Origin: an uncultured Sedimentitalea sp.
GTDB lineage: Bacteria > Pseudomonadota > Alphaproteobacteria > Rhodobacterales > Rhodobacteraceae
Length of the DNA: 64,000 nt
Reading direction: 5' to 3'
Assembly (NCBI GenBank): GCA_947504115.1
Contig: CANNGH010000001.1
Coordinates: forward strand, 310,001-374,000
Each line of letters starts with the position of its first letter. Position 1 is the stretch's first letter. A model generated the notes under the pieces. That model was not told the origin of the DNA. It ran no database searches and saw only the letters and a list, made by a program, of their open reading frames with translations. A program made the translations under genes and the position numbers. Below, piece after piece: positions 28,009 through 36,864 of the stretch.

Positions 28009-28887
28009 ATGTGGTATTTCCTTGAACTTCTGGCGAACGGCGCGCTGGTCGGGCTGATGTATTCGCTGGCCGCGCTGGGCTTTGTGCTGATCTACAAATC
28101 CGCGGGCGTGCCGAACCTGGCGCAGGGGACGCTGGTCATGGCGGGCGCCTATGCGGTGTGGTTCTTCATCTCGCTGGGATTGCCGCTGTGGATCGCGGTT
28201 CTGATCGGCTGCGTCGTTCTGTTCGTCTTCGGCCTGTTGGTCGAGCGGCTTTTGCTGCGCCACATGGTCGGCCAGCCGGTGATCATGGTGGTGATGCTGA
28301 CGCTGGGGCTGGAAATCCTGCTGCGCGGTCTGGTGCCCGGCGTGCTGGGCGCGGCGCCGAAACCGCTCAGCATCGGCGTCGGCCTGTCGCCGGTCATCAT
28401 CGGCGACGTGTTCCTGAACCGGGCCTATCTCTGGGGCGGCGTGCTGGCGCTGGTGCTGATCGGGCTGTCGCTGGCGTTCTTCCGCACGCGGCTTGGCACC
28501 AAGATGCGCGCCGTATCCGATGACCACGTGGCCAGCTGGGCCGTGGGGCTGAGCGTGGAGCGCGCCATCGGCCTGAGCTGGGGCATCGCCGGAATCGCGG
28601 CGGTGGGGGCCGGCACGCTCTGGGGGTCGGTGCAGGGGGTCGACTGGACCCTGTCGGGCCTGCTGTTTCCGGCCATCGCGGTGGTGATCCTCGGCGGGCT
28701 CGATTCCATTCCCGGCGTGCTGGTCGGCGGTCTGTTGGTGGGCATCCTCGGCAGCGTGATCCCCGGCTATCTCGACTCGATGGTGGGGGGCAGCACGCGC
28801 GAGGTTGTCACGTCGCTGATCATCCTGCTGACCATTCTGGTGCGGCCCTATGGCATCTTCGGGCGCGAAGACATCGAAAGGATCTGA
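28009..28887 (+). CDS. livH: Branched-chain-type ABC transporter permease (LivH-like)
   Basis: This 292-residue inner-membrane permease has about eight hydrophobic segments. Features are ANGALVGLMYSLAALGFVLI, the YKSAGVPNLAQGTLVMAGAY loop (similar to family AxGxxnmAqG), and FFRTRLGTKMRAVSDD, the coupling helix. The last part, GGLDSIPGVLVGGLLVG, is strongly conserved. It begins one base after the ligase stop codon. Its partner LivM follows after 3 bp. Confidence 0.93.
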   Translation: MWYFLELLANGALVGLMYSLAALGFVLIYKSAGVPNLAQGTLVMAGAYAVWFFISLGLPLWIAVLIGCVVLFVFGLLVERLLLRHMVGQPVIMVVMLTLGLEILLRGLVPGVLGAAPKPLSIGVGLSPVIIGDVFLNRAYLWGGVLALVLIGLSLAFFRTRLGTKMRAVSDDHVASWAVGLSVERAIGLSWGIAGIAAVGAGTLWGSVQGVDWTLSGLLFPAIAVVILGGLDSIPGVLVGGLLVGILGSVIPGYLDSMVGGSTREVVTSLIILLTILVRPYGIFGREDIERI

Positions 28888-28890
28888 GCC

Positions 28891-29964
28891 ATGTTCTATC
28901 GCCTCTCCGGTGTCTATCACACCCGCTATCAGGCGGCCCGCGCGCTGTGGCCCATCGCCGCCGACCGCTGGCAGGTGATCCTGCTGCTGGCGCTGGCACT
29001 GGCCGCGCCGCTGTTCCTGTCGCCGCTTTATCTGGGCAGTTACCTGCTGCCCTGGATGATCTGGAGCGCGGCGGCCCTGTCCCTGACCCTGCTGATGGGG
29101 CTGGCGGGGCAGTTGCATTTCGGTTTCGCCGCGGTAATGGCCATCGGGGCCTACAGCGCCATCCACATGACGCGCGCAGGATTGCCGTTCGAACTGGCGC
29201 TGCTGGGGGGCGGCGTGTCGGCGGCGCTGATCGGCACCGCGTTCGGGTTCGCGGCGCTGCGGGTCAAGGGCCTGTATCTGGTGATGGCGACGCTGGCGAT
29301 GCAATATCTGGTGGATTGGGTCATCATCAACGTGCCCGCAATTTCCGGCGGCGCGCAGGCGACGTTGCGCACGCCTGCGGTGTCGTTTTTCGGCCTGCCC
29401 ATCGCGGGGCTTGAGGCGCGTTATTACCTGGCGCTGGGCTGGGCGGTGTTGCTGACGGTATTTTTCCTGAATGTGCGCCGCACCAGTTTCGGGCGCGCGC
29501 TGATCGCCATCCGCGACAAGGATTTCGCCGCCGCCGTGATCGGGGTCGACCCGTTCCGCTACAAGCTGCTGGCGTTCCTGACCGCGTCGTTCATGGGCGG
29601 CGTGACCGGCGCGCTGCTCGCGTTCTGCTATTACCGCGCGGTGACGCCGGAACAGTTCAGCTTCAACGTGTCGATCCAGTTGGTGGCGATGGTGCTGGTC
29701 GGGGGCCTCGGCACCGCCATCGGCTCGTTTCTGGGCGCGGGGTTCGTTTTGCTGCTGCCCATCGTCCTGACAAACCTTGTCGCGGCGCTGGGATCGGCGG
29801 GCATTCTCGACGTGTCGCAGAACCTGATGGCGCATCTGCCGCTGATCATCTACGGCGCGATGATCATCGGGTTCCTGCTGTTCGAGCCGCTGGGGTTGGC
29901 GAAGATCTACGACAACATCCGCAAGTATTTTCTGGTTTGGCCATTCCGCCATTCCAGAAGCTGA
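28891..29964 (+). CDS. livM: Branched-chain-type ABC transporter permease (LivM-like)
   Basis: This 357-residue inner-membrane permease has an N-terminal extension of about 30 residues before the first helix, then LTLLMGLAGQLHFGFAAVMA, FAALRVKGLYLVMATLAMQY and the coupling segment RTSFGRALIAIRDKDFAAAV followed by GVDPFRYK. The C-terminal GGLGTAIGSFLGAGFVLLLP is typical of LivM. It forms the heterodimeric channel with the gene before it. The binding-protein gene follows after 40 bp with its own GGGAGG. Confidence 0.93.
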   Translation: MFYRLSGVYHTRYQAARALWPIAADRWQVILLLALALAAPLFLSPLYLGSYLLPWMIWSAAALSLTLLMGLAGQLHFGFAAVMAIGAYSAIHMTRAGLPFELALLGGGVSAALIGTAFGFAALRVKGLYLVMATLAMQYLVDWVIINVPAISGGAQATLRTPAVSFFGLPIAGLEARYYLALGWAVLLTVFFLNVRRTSFGRALIAIRDKDFAAAVIGVDPFRYKLLAFLTASFMGGVTGALLAFCYYRAVTPEQFSFNVSIQLVAMVLVGGLGTAIGSFLGAGFVLLLPIVLTNLVAALGSAGILDVSQNLMAHLPLIIYGAMIIGFLLFEPLGLAKIYDNIRKYFLVWPFRHSRS

Positions 29965-30004
29965 CGCCCCGAGCGGGGCAACAAAAAACGGGAGGAAAGA
30001 CCAT

Positions 30005-31246
30005 ATGAATTGGCTACGCAGAACAACGCGGGTGATGGCGCTTGCGGCGGGGCTTGGGACCGGAGCGGCGATGGCGCAGGATGCGCCGATCAAGTTCGGC
30101 CTGCTGCAGGATTTCACCGCCGTCTACACCTTCGTGTCGGGTGAATATAACCAGGGACAGCAGGATTATCTGGCGCTCGTCAACGCCGAGGGCGGCATCG
30201 ACGGCCACAAGTTCGAGGCGATCGTGCGCGACACCGGCAACCAGCCCCAGCGCGGGATCGAAGCCTATAACCGCGCCCGCGAGGAGGGCGCGATCCTGTT
30301 CGACTTCCTGTCCACGCCGGTCTCGCGGGCGCTGGTCGATCAGGCGATGAAGGACAAGGTGGTATTGATCACCGCGCTGCATGGACGTGGCGACGCCAGT
30401 GACGGCACCGTTTTTCCCTACGTCTTTCCGATGATGGCCACCTATTGGAGCCAGGCGACGGTCCTGATCAAATATCTGGAAGACAATGGCGGTCTTGAGG
30501 GCAAGAAGATCGCGCTGGTCCATATCGACAGCCCCTTCGGCAAGGAGCCGCTGCCGGTGCTGGAGGATCTGGCCGGGCAGAAGGGGTTTGAACTCAAGGC
30601 ATTTCCCTATCCCAGCCCCGGCAACGAGCAGAGCGCGACATGGTCCGAAGTGCGCCGCTACAAGCCCGACGCGGTGCTGATCTGGGGGGCCGGCGGCGGT
30701 CAATCGGTTTCCGTGCGCGAGGGTATCCGTAACGGGATCGACCCCGAAAACATCCTGTCCGTGGTCTGGCTGGCGGGAACCGACGCCAAGAACGTGGGTG
30801 CGGACGTGATGACCGGCGTCAAGCGCTTCGAGGCGGTGTCCAGCGGCACTGACCCCGCGATCATCCAGCGCATCCTTGAAAAGGTGGTGGAACCGGGCAA
30901 CGGCGCGGGCGACAAGGCCAATGTCGGCTCGTCCTATTACAACATCGGCGTGGCGACGATGGCCGTGGCGGTCGAGGCCGCGCGGCTGGCGCTGGAGTCC
31001 GAGGGCGCGCCGCTGGACGGCACCAAGCTGAAGGCCGGTTTCGAACAGATCAAGGATTTCGACGCCGAGGGGCTGATGCCCGAGATCACGATCACGCCCG
31101 AGGATCATCAGGGCGGCGGCGCCGGTCGCGTGTCGCGCTGGAACGGCGAGGCATGGGAGCCGGTCTCGGATTGGGGCGCGGCCTATCAGGACATCGTGCG
31201 CAAGGAGATCGAGGACGGCGCCAAGGCCTATGAGGGAGGCAACTGA
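30005..31246 (+). CDS. Branched-chain-type ABC transporter substrate-binding protein
   Basis: This 413-residue periplasmic protein of the LivK/Peripla_BP_6 type has a signal peptide cleaved after about residue 25 (AAMAQ-DAP). IKFGLLQDFTAVYTFVSGEY, LALVNAEGGIDGHKFEAIV and PQRGIEAYNRAREEGAIL follow the family pattern. The second lobe includes GKKIALVHIDSPFGKEPLPV. The long length and the co-located acyl-CoA ligase suggest a carboxylic acid ligand, not leucine or valine (inference). The Shine-Dalgarno is very good. It sits between livM and livF. Confidence 0.9.
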   Translation: MNWLRRTTRVMALAAGLGTGAAMAQDAPIKFGLLQDFTAVYTFVSGEYNQGQQDYLALVNAEGGIDGHKFEAIVRDTGNQPQRGIEAYNRAREEGAILFDFLSTPVSRALVDQAMKDKVVLITALHGRGDASDGTVFPYVFPMMATYWSQATVLIKYLEDNGGLEGKKIALVHIDSPFGKEPLPVLEDLAGQKGFELKAFPYPSPGNEQSATWSEVRRYKPDAVLIWGAGGGQSVSVREGIRNGIDPENILSVVWLAGTDAKNVGADVMTGVKRFEAVSSGTDPAIIQRILEKVVEPGNGAGDKANVGSSYYNIGVATMAVAVEAARLALESEGAPLDGTKLKAGFEQIKDFDAEGLMPEITITPEDHQGGGAGRVSRWNGEAWEPVSDWGAAYQDIVRKEIEDGAKAYEGGN

Positions 31247-31248
31247 GC

Positions 31249-32037
31249 ATGCCGAAACTGACGCTCGAGAATGTCGAGGTGATCTATGACAAGGTTTTCC
31301 TTGCCATCAAGGGCGTCTCGCTGGAGGTCGAGGAGGGCGGTATGGTCGCCCTCCTCGGGGCCAACGGCGCGGGCAAGAGCACGACGCTCAAGGCCGTCAG
31401 CGGCCTGCTGGGCCCGGAACGTGGCGCGGTCACCCGTGGGACGATCCGGTTCGGCGACGACGATCTGCTGCGCATGGGCGCGCCGCAAAGGGTGGCGCGC
31501 GGCATCGTGCATGTGCTGGAGGGACGCCGGGTTTTCGACCACCTGACGCCGGACGAGAACCTGATCGCCGCGTGGCATGGCGGCCGATCCGGCAAGTTCG
31601 ACGAGATCCGCGACCGGGTTTACGAGTATTTCCCGCGCCTGCGCGAACGCGGGCGGTCAAAGGCCGGGTATCTTTCGGGCGGTGAGCAGCAGATGCTGGC
31701 GATCGGGCGGGCGCTGATGACGCAGCCCAAACTGATCATGCTGGACGAACCCAGCCTCGGCCTGTCGCCGCTTCTGGTGCAGGACATCTTTGCCATCATC
31801 CGCGAGATCAATCGCAAGGACGGTCTGGGCGTGCTGCTGGTCGAGCAGAACGCGGCGGCGACTCTGGATATCGTCGATTCCGCCTATCTGATCGAAAACG
31901 GCCAAGTGGTGATGAGCGGCCGCGCCGCGACGCTCAAGGAAAACCCCGACGTGCAGGAATTCTATCTGGGCGGGGCAGGGCGCGTCGATTATCATGCCGT
32001 GCGCCATTACCGCCGCCGCAAGCGGTGGCTCAGCTGA
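31249..32037 (+). CDS. livF: Branched-chain-type ABC transporter ATP-binding protein (LivF-like)
   Basis: This 262-residue ATPase has Walker A GANGAGKST at 37-45, signature LSGGEQQMLAIGRAL, Walker B LIMLDEPSLGLSPLLV and LLVEQNAAATL, the standard LivF ending. A roughly 20-residue basic C-terminal tail (VRHYRRRKRW) extends past the usual end. It starts two bases after the binding-protein stop and ends the six-gene cluster. Confidence 0.92.
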   Translation: MPKLTLENVEVIYDKVFLAIKGVSLEVEEGGMVALLGANGAGKSTTLKAVSGLLGPERGAVTRGTIRFGDDDLLRMGAPQRVARGIVHVLEGRRVFDHLTPDENLIAAWHGGRSGKFDEIRDRVYEYFPRLRERGRSKAGYLSGGEQQMLAIGRALMTQPKLIMLDEPSLGLSPLLVQDIFAIIREINRKDGLGVLLVEQNAAATLDIVDSAYLIENGQVVMSGRAATLKENPDVQEFYLGGAGRVDYHAVRHYRRRKRWLS

Positions 32038-32064
32038 AGCCGGCCCGCCAACCCTTCGGCATGA

Positions 32065-32463
<399 letters not shown>

Positions 32464-32466
32464 TCC

Positions 32467-33366
32467 TCAACTGAGATAGGATTTCACCGGCTCCAGCGGC
32501 TCGGGCGGGTCCTGCCCCAGATGCGGGGCCATGCTGATCTCGACAAGGCGGCACATCGAATCCAGCGGCAGCCCGTTGACGGTTTCCCCGAAGGGACGGT
32601 CCAGTTCCTCGGTCACTTCGGCCAGTCCGAAGAACACATAGGCGATGACAGCCGCCAGAACCGGCGTCAGCCAGCCGGCCGTTTCGACCATGCCGAACGG
32701 GACCAGCAGGCAATACAGAACCGAGGTGCGATAGATCAGCAGCGAATAGACGAAGGGCAGCGGCGTCGTCGCGATCCGTTCGCACCCCGCCTGTGCCTGC
32801 GTGATCGACCCCAGCCGTTCGGTCAGCGCCCGCGCGCCGAATCCGTCCAGATCCCCCGCCTGCTGGGCCGCGACCAGCACATCGGCAATCCGGTCAAGCG
32901 CGGCGCAGGGCGGATGCGGGGCGTCGATGAGCGATTCATCCGCCCAGCGCCGCGCCGCGTCGTCCGGGGGCAGATGGCGAAGGTTCAGCCGGTGCAGATG
33001 CATGAAGGCCATCTGCAGCCGCAGCACGGCATCGCGCGTCTCAAGGTCACGGGCCAGGAACAGGTCGGTCTCGCGCGCGAGGGCGCGGCTGTCGGCGATC
33101 AGCTGTCCCCACAGCTTGCGCCCCTCCCACCAGCGTTCATAGGCGGCATTGTTGCGAAAACCCAGAAACAGCGACAGCGCCACGCCGAACACCGCAAAGG
33201 CGGACGCGTTTGTCAGTTGCAGCGGAAACAGCGCGACATTGACCCACACCACCAGGACCGCCGAGAGCGTCATCACCCCGATCCAAGGCAGGATATGCGG
33301 CACCACCGATCCGCGCAGCGAAAACAACAGCTCGATCGAGCTTCTCTTGCGCCGTCCGACGATCAT
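32467..33366 (-). CDS. Bestrophin-like (UPF0187/YneE family) membrane protein
   Basis: This 299-residue inner-membrane protein is of the bestrophin/UPF0187 family of anion or cation channels. Typical are the N-terminal RRKRSSIELLFSLRGSVVPH, ALSLFLGFRNNAAYERWWEG and the later VYSLLIYRTSVLYCLLVPF. FFGLAEVTEELDRPFG near the C-terminus includes the acidic cluster seen in the family. It starts one base after the purD stop, suggesting cotranscription from the purD promoter. Confidence 0.85.
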   Translation of the reverse strand: MIVGRRKRSSIELLFSLRGSVVPHILPWIGVMTLSAVLVVWVNVALFPLQLTNASAFAVFGVALSLFLGFRNNAAYERWWEGRKLWGQLIADSRALARETDLFLARDLETRDAVLRLQMAFMHLHRLNLRHLPPDDAARRWADESLIDAPHPPCAALDRIADVLVAAQQAGDLDGFGARALTERLGSITQAQAGCERIATTPLPFVYSLLIYRTSVLYCLLVPFGMVETAGWLTPVLAAVIAYVFFGLAEVTEELDRPFGETVNGLPLDSMCRLVEISMAPHLGQDPPEPLEPVKSYLS

Positions 33367-33367
33367 G

Positions 33368-34630
33368 TCACAAGGCCCGCCAGCCGATATCGCGGCGATA
33401 GAACCCTTCGGGCCAGTCCACCGCTCCGGCCATGGCATAGGCCCGCGCCCGCGCCTCGGCCAACGATGCGCCGCGCGCGGTCAGGTTCAGCACCCGACCC
33501 CCGTCGGCCTCGAATTTGCCATCGCGCCGCGCCGTTCCGGCGTGGAAACACATCTGTTCGCCGGTTTCGGGCAGATCCTCCAACCCGCCGATCACGCTGC
33601 CTTTTTCATAGGCGCCGGGATAGCCATTCGCGGCCATCACCACGGTCATTGCGTGATCGTCGGCCCAATTGACGCGCATCTCCGCCAGTCGCCCCTCGGC
33701 GGCGGCGTGCATGAGATCCATCGCCTGCGCCCCCAGACGCATCATCAAAACCTGCGCTTCGGGGTCGCCGAACCGCGCGTTGTATTCCACCAGCCGCGGC
33801 GCGCCGTCCTCGATCATCAGCCCGACATAGAGCACCCCCTGATAAGGCGTTCCGCGCCGCACCATCTCGGCGACGGTGGGTTTCACGATCTCCTCCAGCG
33901 CGCGTTGTTCGATTTCGGGCGTGAATACCGGTGCCGGAGAATACGCCCCCATACCGCCGGTATTGGGCCCGGTATCGCCCTCGCCGACGCGCTTGTGATC
34001 CTGCGCGCTGCCAATCGGCAGAACGGTTTCCCCGTCGCAGAGCACGAAGAAAGATGCCTCTTCGCCCTCCATGAATTCCTCGATCACCACTTCGGCCCCC
34101 GCCGCGCCGAATTCGCCGCCGAACATGTCGTCGATTGCCGCAAGCGCCTGCGCCTCGTCCGTGGCGACGATCACGCCCTTTCCGGCCGCCAGCCCGTCGG
34201 CCTTGATCACGATGGGTGTGCCTTGGGTGCGTATGTGGGCCTTGGCGGCATCGGCATCGGTGAAATGCGCGTATCCTGCGGTGGGCGCGCCGCACGCATC
34301 GCAGATTTCCTTGGTGAACCGTTTGGATGCTTCCAGTTGCGCCGCAGCCGCGGACGGGCCGAAAACCGCGATCCCGGCGGCGCGCAACCGATCCGCGACA
34401 CCCGCCGCAAGCGGCGCCTCGGGGCCGATGATCACGAAGTCGATGGCGTTCTGCTCGGCGAACACGACCACCGCGCTGCCATCCTCGATATCCAGCCGCG
34501 CGCAGGTCGCGATCCGGGCAATTCCCGCGTTCCCCGGTGCGACGATCAGACGGTCGCATTTGGGGTTCTGCATCACCGCCCAGGCCAGCGCATGTTCGCG
34601 CCCGCCACCGCCAAGGATAAGGATGTTCAT
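33368..34630 (-). CDS. purD: Phosphoribosylamine-glycine ligase
   Basis: PurD joins phosphoribosylamine and glycine in purine synthesis with ATP. The 420-residue ATP-grasp protein begins MNILILGGGGREHALAWAV and has GPEAPLAAGVADRLRAAGI, IVIKADGLAAGKGVIVA (ATP lysines), SAQDHKRVGEGDTGPNTGGM, and VEYNARFGDPEAQ with Mg-binding acids. The start at 34630 is the conserved one, though the frame is open for over 1 kb upstream. It is divergent from xseA across a 75-bp gap that must hold both promoters. Confidence 0.96.
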   Translation of the reverse strand: MNILILGGGGREHALAWAVMQNPKCDRLIVAPGNAGIARIATCARLDIEDGSAVVVFAEQNAIDFVIIGPEAPLAAGVADRLRAAGIAVFGPSAAAAQLEASKRFTKEICDACGAPTAGYAHFTDADAAKAHIRTQGTPIVIKADGLAAGKGVIVATDEAQALAAIDDMFGGEFGAAGAEVVIEEFMEGEEASFFVLCDGETVLPIGSAQDHKRVGEGDTGPNTGGMGAYSPAPVFTPEIEQRALEEIVKPTVAEMVRRGTPYQGVLYVGLMIEDGAPRLVEYNARFGDPEAQVLMMRLGAQAMDLMHAAAEGRLAEMRVNWADDHAMTVVMAANGYPGAYEKGSVIGGLEDLPETGEQMCFHAGTARRDGKFEADGGRVLNLTARGASLAEARARAYAMAGAVDWPEGFYRRDIGWRAL

Positions 34631-34705
34631 GCGCAGCACTCCGATCTGCTTGGCCTCGCCTGCGCGGCGTTCTAGGCTGCGGGGAGATACGAAACAAGGT
34701 GCCTC

Positions 34706-36256
34706 ATGTCCGACCTGATCGACGATCCCGCTCCGGGGCAGAACATGCCCGAATACACCGTGTCCGAGATTTCCGGCGCTGTGAAACGCACGCTCGAGGG
34801 CGAATTCGGCCGTCTCCGCGTGCGCGGCGAGGTCGGGCGCGTGTTCCGCGCGCGCTCGGGACATCTCTATTATGACGTCAAGGATGATCGCAACGTGCTG
34901 GCCTGCACCACGTGGAAAGGGCAGATCGCAGGACTTTCGGTCGAACCGGAAGAGGGGCTTGAGGTGGTGGTAACCGGGCGCCTCACCGCCTTTGGCGCGC
35001 AGTCGAAATACAACATGAACGTGGACGAGGTCGCGGTCGCGGGGCAGGGCGCGCTGATGGCGCTGCTGGAAAAGCGCAAGAAGGCGCTGGCCGCCGAGGG
35101 GCTGTTCGATCAGGCCCGCAAGAAACCGCTGCCCTTCCTGCCGCAGGTGATCGGCGTCGTCACCTCGCCATCGGGTGCGGTGATCCGCGACATCCTGCAC
35201 CGGCTGCGCGACCGGTTTCCGCGCAAGGTGCTGATCTGGCCGGTCGCCGTGCAGGGCGCCGCCTGCGCGCCCGAGGTCGCACGCGCCATTGCGGGGTTCA
35301 ATGCGCTCACCCCCGGCGGCGCGCTGCCCCGGCCCGACCTGATCATCGTGGCGCGCGGTGGCGGCTCGGTCGAGGATCTCTGGGGCTTCAACGAGGAAAT
35401 CGTCGCCCGCGCCGCCGCCGCCAGTGCGATCCCGCTGATTTCGGCGGTGGGGCACGAAACCGATACCACGCTGATCGATCATGCCTCGGACCGCCGCGCC
35501 CCCACACCGACGGCGGCGGCGGAACTGGCGGTGCCGGTGCGCCTCGACCTGCTGGCGCAGATCGAATCGCAAGGCACCCGCATCCGCGCCGCCGTGCGCA
35601 GCGGAGTCGCGCGCCGTCAGCAGCGGCTGGGCGACCTTTCGCGCGGCCTGCCCCGGCGCGACAGTCTGCTCGACGGACCGCGCCAGAGGCTGGACATCGC
35701 CGCCGACCGTCTGCCCGCCGCCTTGATCCGAGGCGTGCAGCGCCGCCGCCTGCATCTGTCCGACCTTTCAGGCAGTCTGCGCCCGGTGACATTGGCGCGT
35801 CTGCTCACCGCCAGCCGCAACGATCTGCGCCGCCTTTCCCTGCGCCTTGCCCCGGCGCTGGAACGCGGCCTTCGCGCGCATCGCGAAACCCACGAAAAAC
35901 AGGCCGCCCGCCTGACGCCGCGCCCGCTGGAGGCACGCATCGCACGCGAACGCGCGCGGCTCGATTCGCTCTCGCAGCGCCTGTCGCGCTGCGGACTCAC
36001 CTGGATCCACACCTTGCGCACCCGCATCGAGGCGCATGATCGCCTGCTCGCGACATTGGGATACGAGGCCACGCTGCGGCGCGGCTATGCGGTCGTGCGC
36101 GAAAACGGCCGGTTGATCACGACCCGCAACGCCGCGTCACAGGCCATGCTGCTCGAAGTCCAATTCGCGGACGGGCGGCTGAACGTCGCGCCCCGGACCT
36201 CCCCCGCCCCCAAACCGCGCCAGGCCCCGCCACAGGATCAGGGCTCGCTGTTCTGA
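34706..36256 (+). CDS. xseA: Exodeoxyribonuclease VII large subunit
   Basis: XseA, with XseB (not in this window), degrades single-stranded DNA. The 516-residue protein has an N-terminal OB fold (YTVSEISGAVKRTLEGEFG), LIWPVAVQGAACAPEVARAI, the catalytic-domain motif IIVARGGGSVEDLWGFNEE, SAVGHETDTTLIDHASDRRA and PTPTAAAELAV. A long Arg-rich coiled-coil helix region follows to about residue 450, then GYAVVRENG. Length is slightly above the E. coli enzyme. The extra residues are in a basic, Pro-rich tail (PRTSPAPKPRQAPP). Confidence 0.95.
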   Translation: MSDLIDDPAPGQNMPEYTVSEISGAVKRTLEGEFGRLRVRGEVGRVFRARSGHLYYDVKDDRNVLACTTWKGQIAGLSVEPEEGLEVVVTGRLTAFGAQSKYNMNVDEVAVAGQGALMALLEKRKKALAAEGLFDQARKKPLPFLPQVIGVVTSPSGAVIRDILHRLRDRFPRKVLIWPVAVQGAACAPEVARAIAGFNALTPGGALPRPDLIIVARGGGSVEDLWGFNEEIVARAAAASAIPLISAVGHETDTTLIDHASDRRAPTPTAAAELAVPVRLDLLAQIESQGTRIRAAVRSGVARRQQRLGDLSRGLPRRDSLLDGPRQRLDIAADRLPAALIRGVQRRRLHLSDLSGSLRPVTLARLLTASRNDLRRLSLRLAPALERGLRAHRETHEKQAARLTPRPLEARIARERARLDSLSQRLSRCGLTWIHTLRTRIEAHDRLLATLGYEATLRRGYAVVRENGRLITTRNAASQAMLLEVQFADGRLNVAPRTSPAPKPRQAPPQDQGSLF

Positions 36257-36260
36257 TCCG

Positions 36261-36286
36261 CTGCTTCTTTCTGGTTGCAAATACCC
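36261..36286 (-). repeat. Dispersed short repeat, copy 1
   Basis: Read on the minus strand, this 26-bp stretch matches 41621-41646 at 24 of 26 positions (GGGTATTT, two variable bases, then AACCAGAAAGAAGCAG). It lies just after the xseA stop and downstream of the exported-protein gene on the minus strand. Confidence 0.6.
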
Positions 36287-36303
36287 AATAACCGGCGCCC
36301 GCC

Positions 36304-36699
36304 TCAGACGCCGACATCGGGCCCGTGGCACAGCATCTCCTGTCCGGTATCGTCGGCCTCGTAGAGTTCCGTTGCATCGGGATCGTTCTCGAACCGGGCG
36401 ATCAGCCCGGCCGAACCTTTCGAAAACGTCCAGCATTGCGGATCGGGTCGATCCTCGTAGACAAAGCAGATCCGGCCGTTTTCCTCGTACCAGATCCCTT
36501 CCCTGCAATTGCCGTCCAGAAACGACCAGACCACGCGCCGCCCGTCAAGATAACGCTCGGCGCCGTAGGCTTTGCCGTCAAAGCCGTAAAACAGCGTCTT
36601 GCCTTTCGTATAGGACTCGAAACTCTCGGCGCTCATCGGTGCTTGCGCCAGCAGCGGCGCGGCGATCAGGCAAAGGGGAATCAGGGCGGTTTTCAGCAT
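36304..36699 (-). CDS. Exported protein of unknown function
   Basis: This 131-residue protein starts with a clear signal peptide (MLKTALIPLCLIAAPLLAQA, cleavage near residue 20). The mature part has the sequence SYTKGKTLFYGFDGKAYGAE, then a core with three aromatic-rich strands and four cysteines (NCREG, RICFVY, PQCWTF, EMLCHG) that could form two disulfide bridges in the periplasm. The pattern of glycine, aromatic and paired cysteine residues resembles small DUF995-like exported proteins of Rhizobiales and Rhodobacterales, but I cannot assign it firmly. It converges with xseA. Confidence 0.65.
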   Translation of the reverse strand: MLKTALIPLCLIAAPLLAQAPMSAESFESYTKGKTLFYGFDGKAYGAERYLDGRRVVWSFLDGNCREGIWYEENGRICFVYEDRPDPQCWTFSKGSAGLIARFENDPDATELYEADDTGQEMLCHGPDVGV

Positions 36700-36864
36700 G
36701 CCTCAATTCTTGCAGAATGCGGCCCTGCGCGCCACCGCGCCGACCTGTTTTTCGAAACACAAGCGACTATGAGAGGTCAACGCCGTTTATTTCTGTCGTT
36801 TTCACCCTGACGCCGGTGCAAAATGAAGTTATAAGCGCAAACGAAAATAGAAGGGGGCGACGAC

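Noticed and set aside
27925..30117. 730-residue minus-strand open frame across livH and livM
   Set aside because: Composition is Gln/His/Arg/Asp-rich, typical of reverse-strand reading of GC-rich membrane protein genes; no motif is seen.
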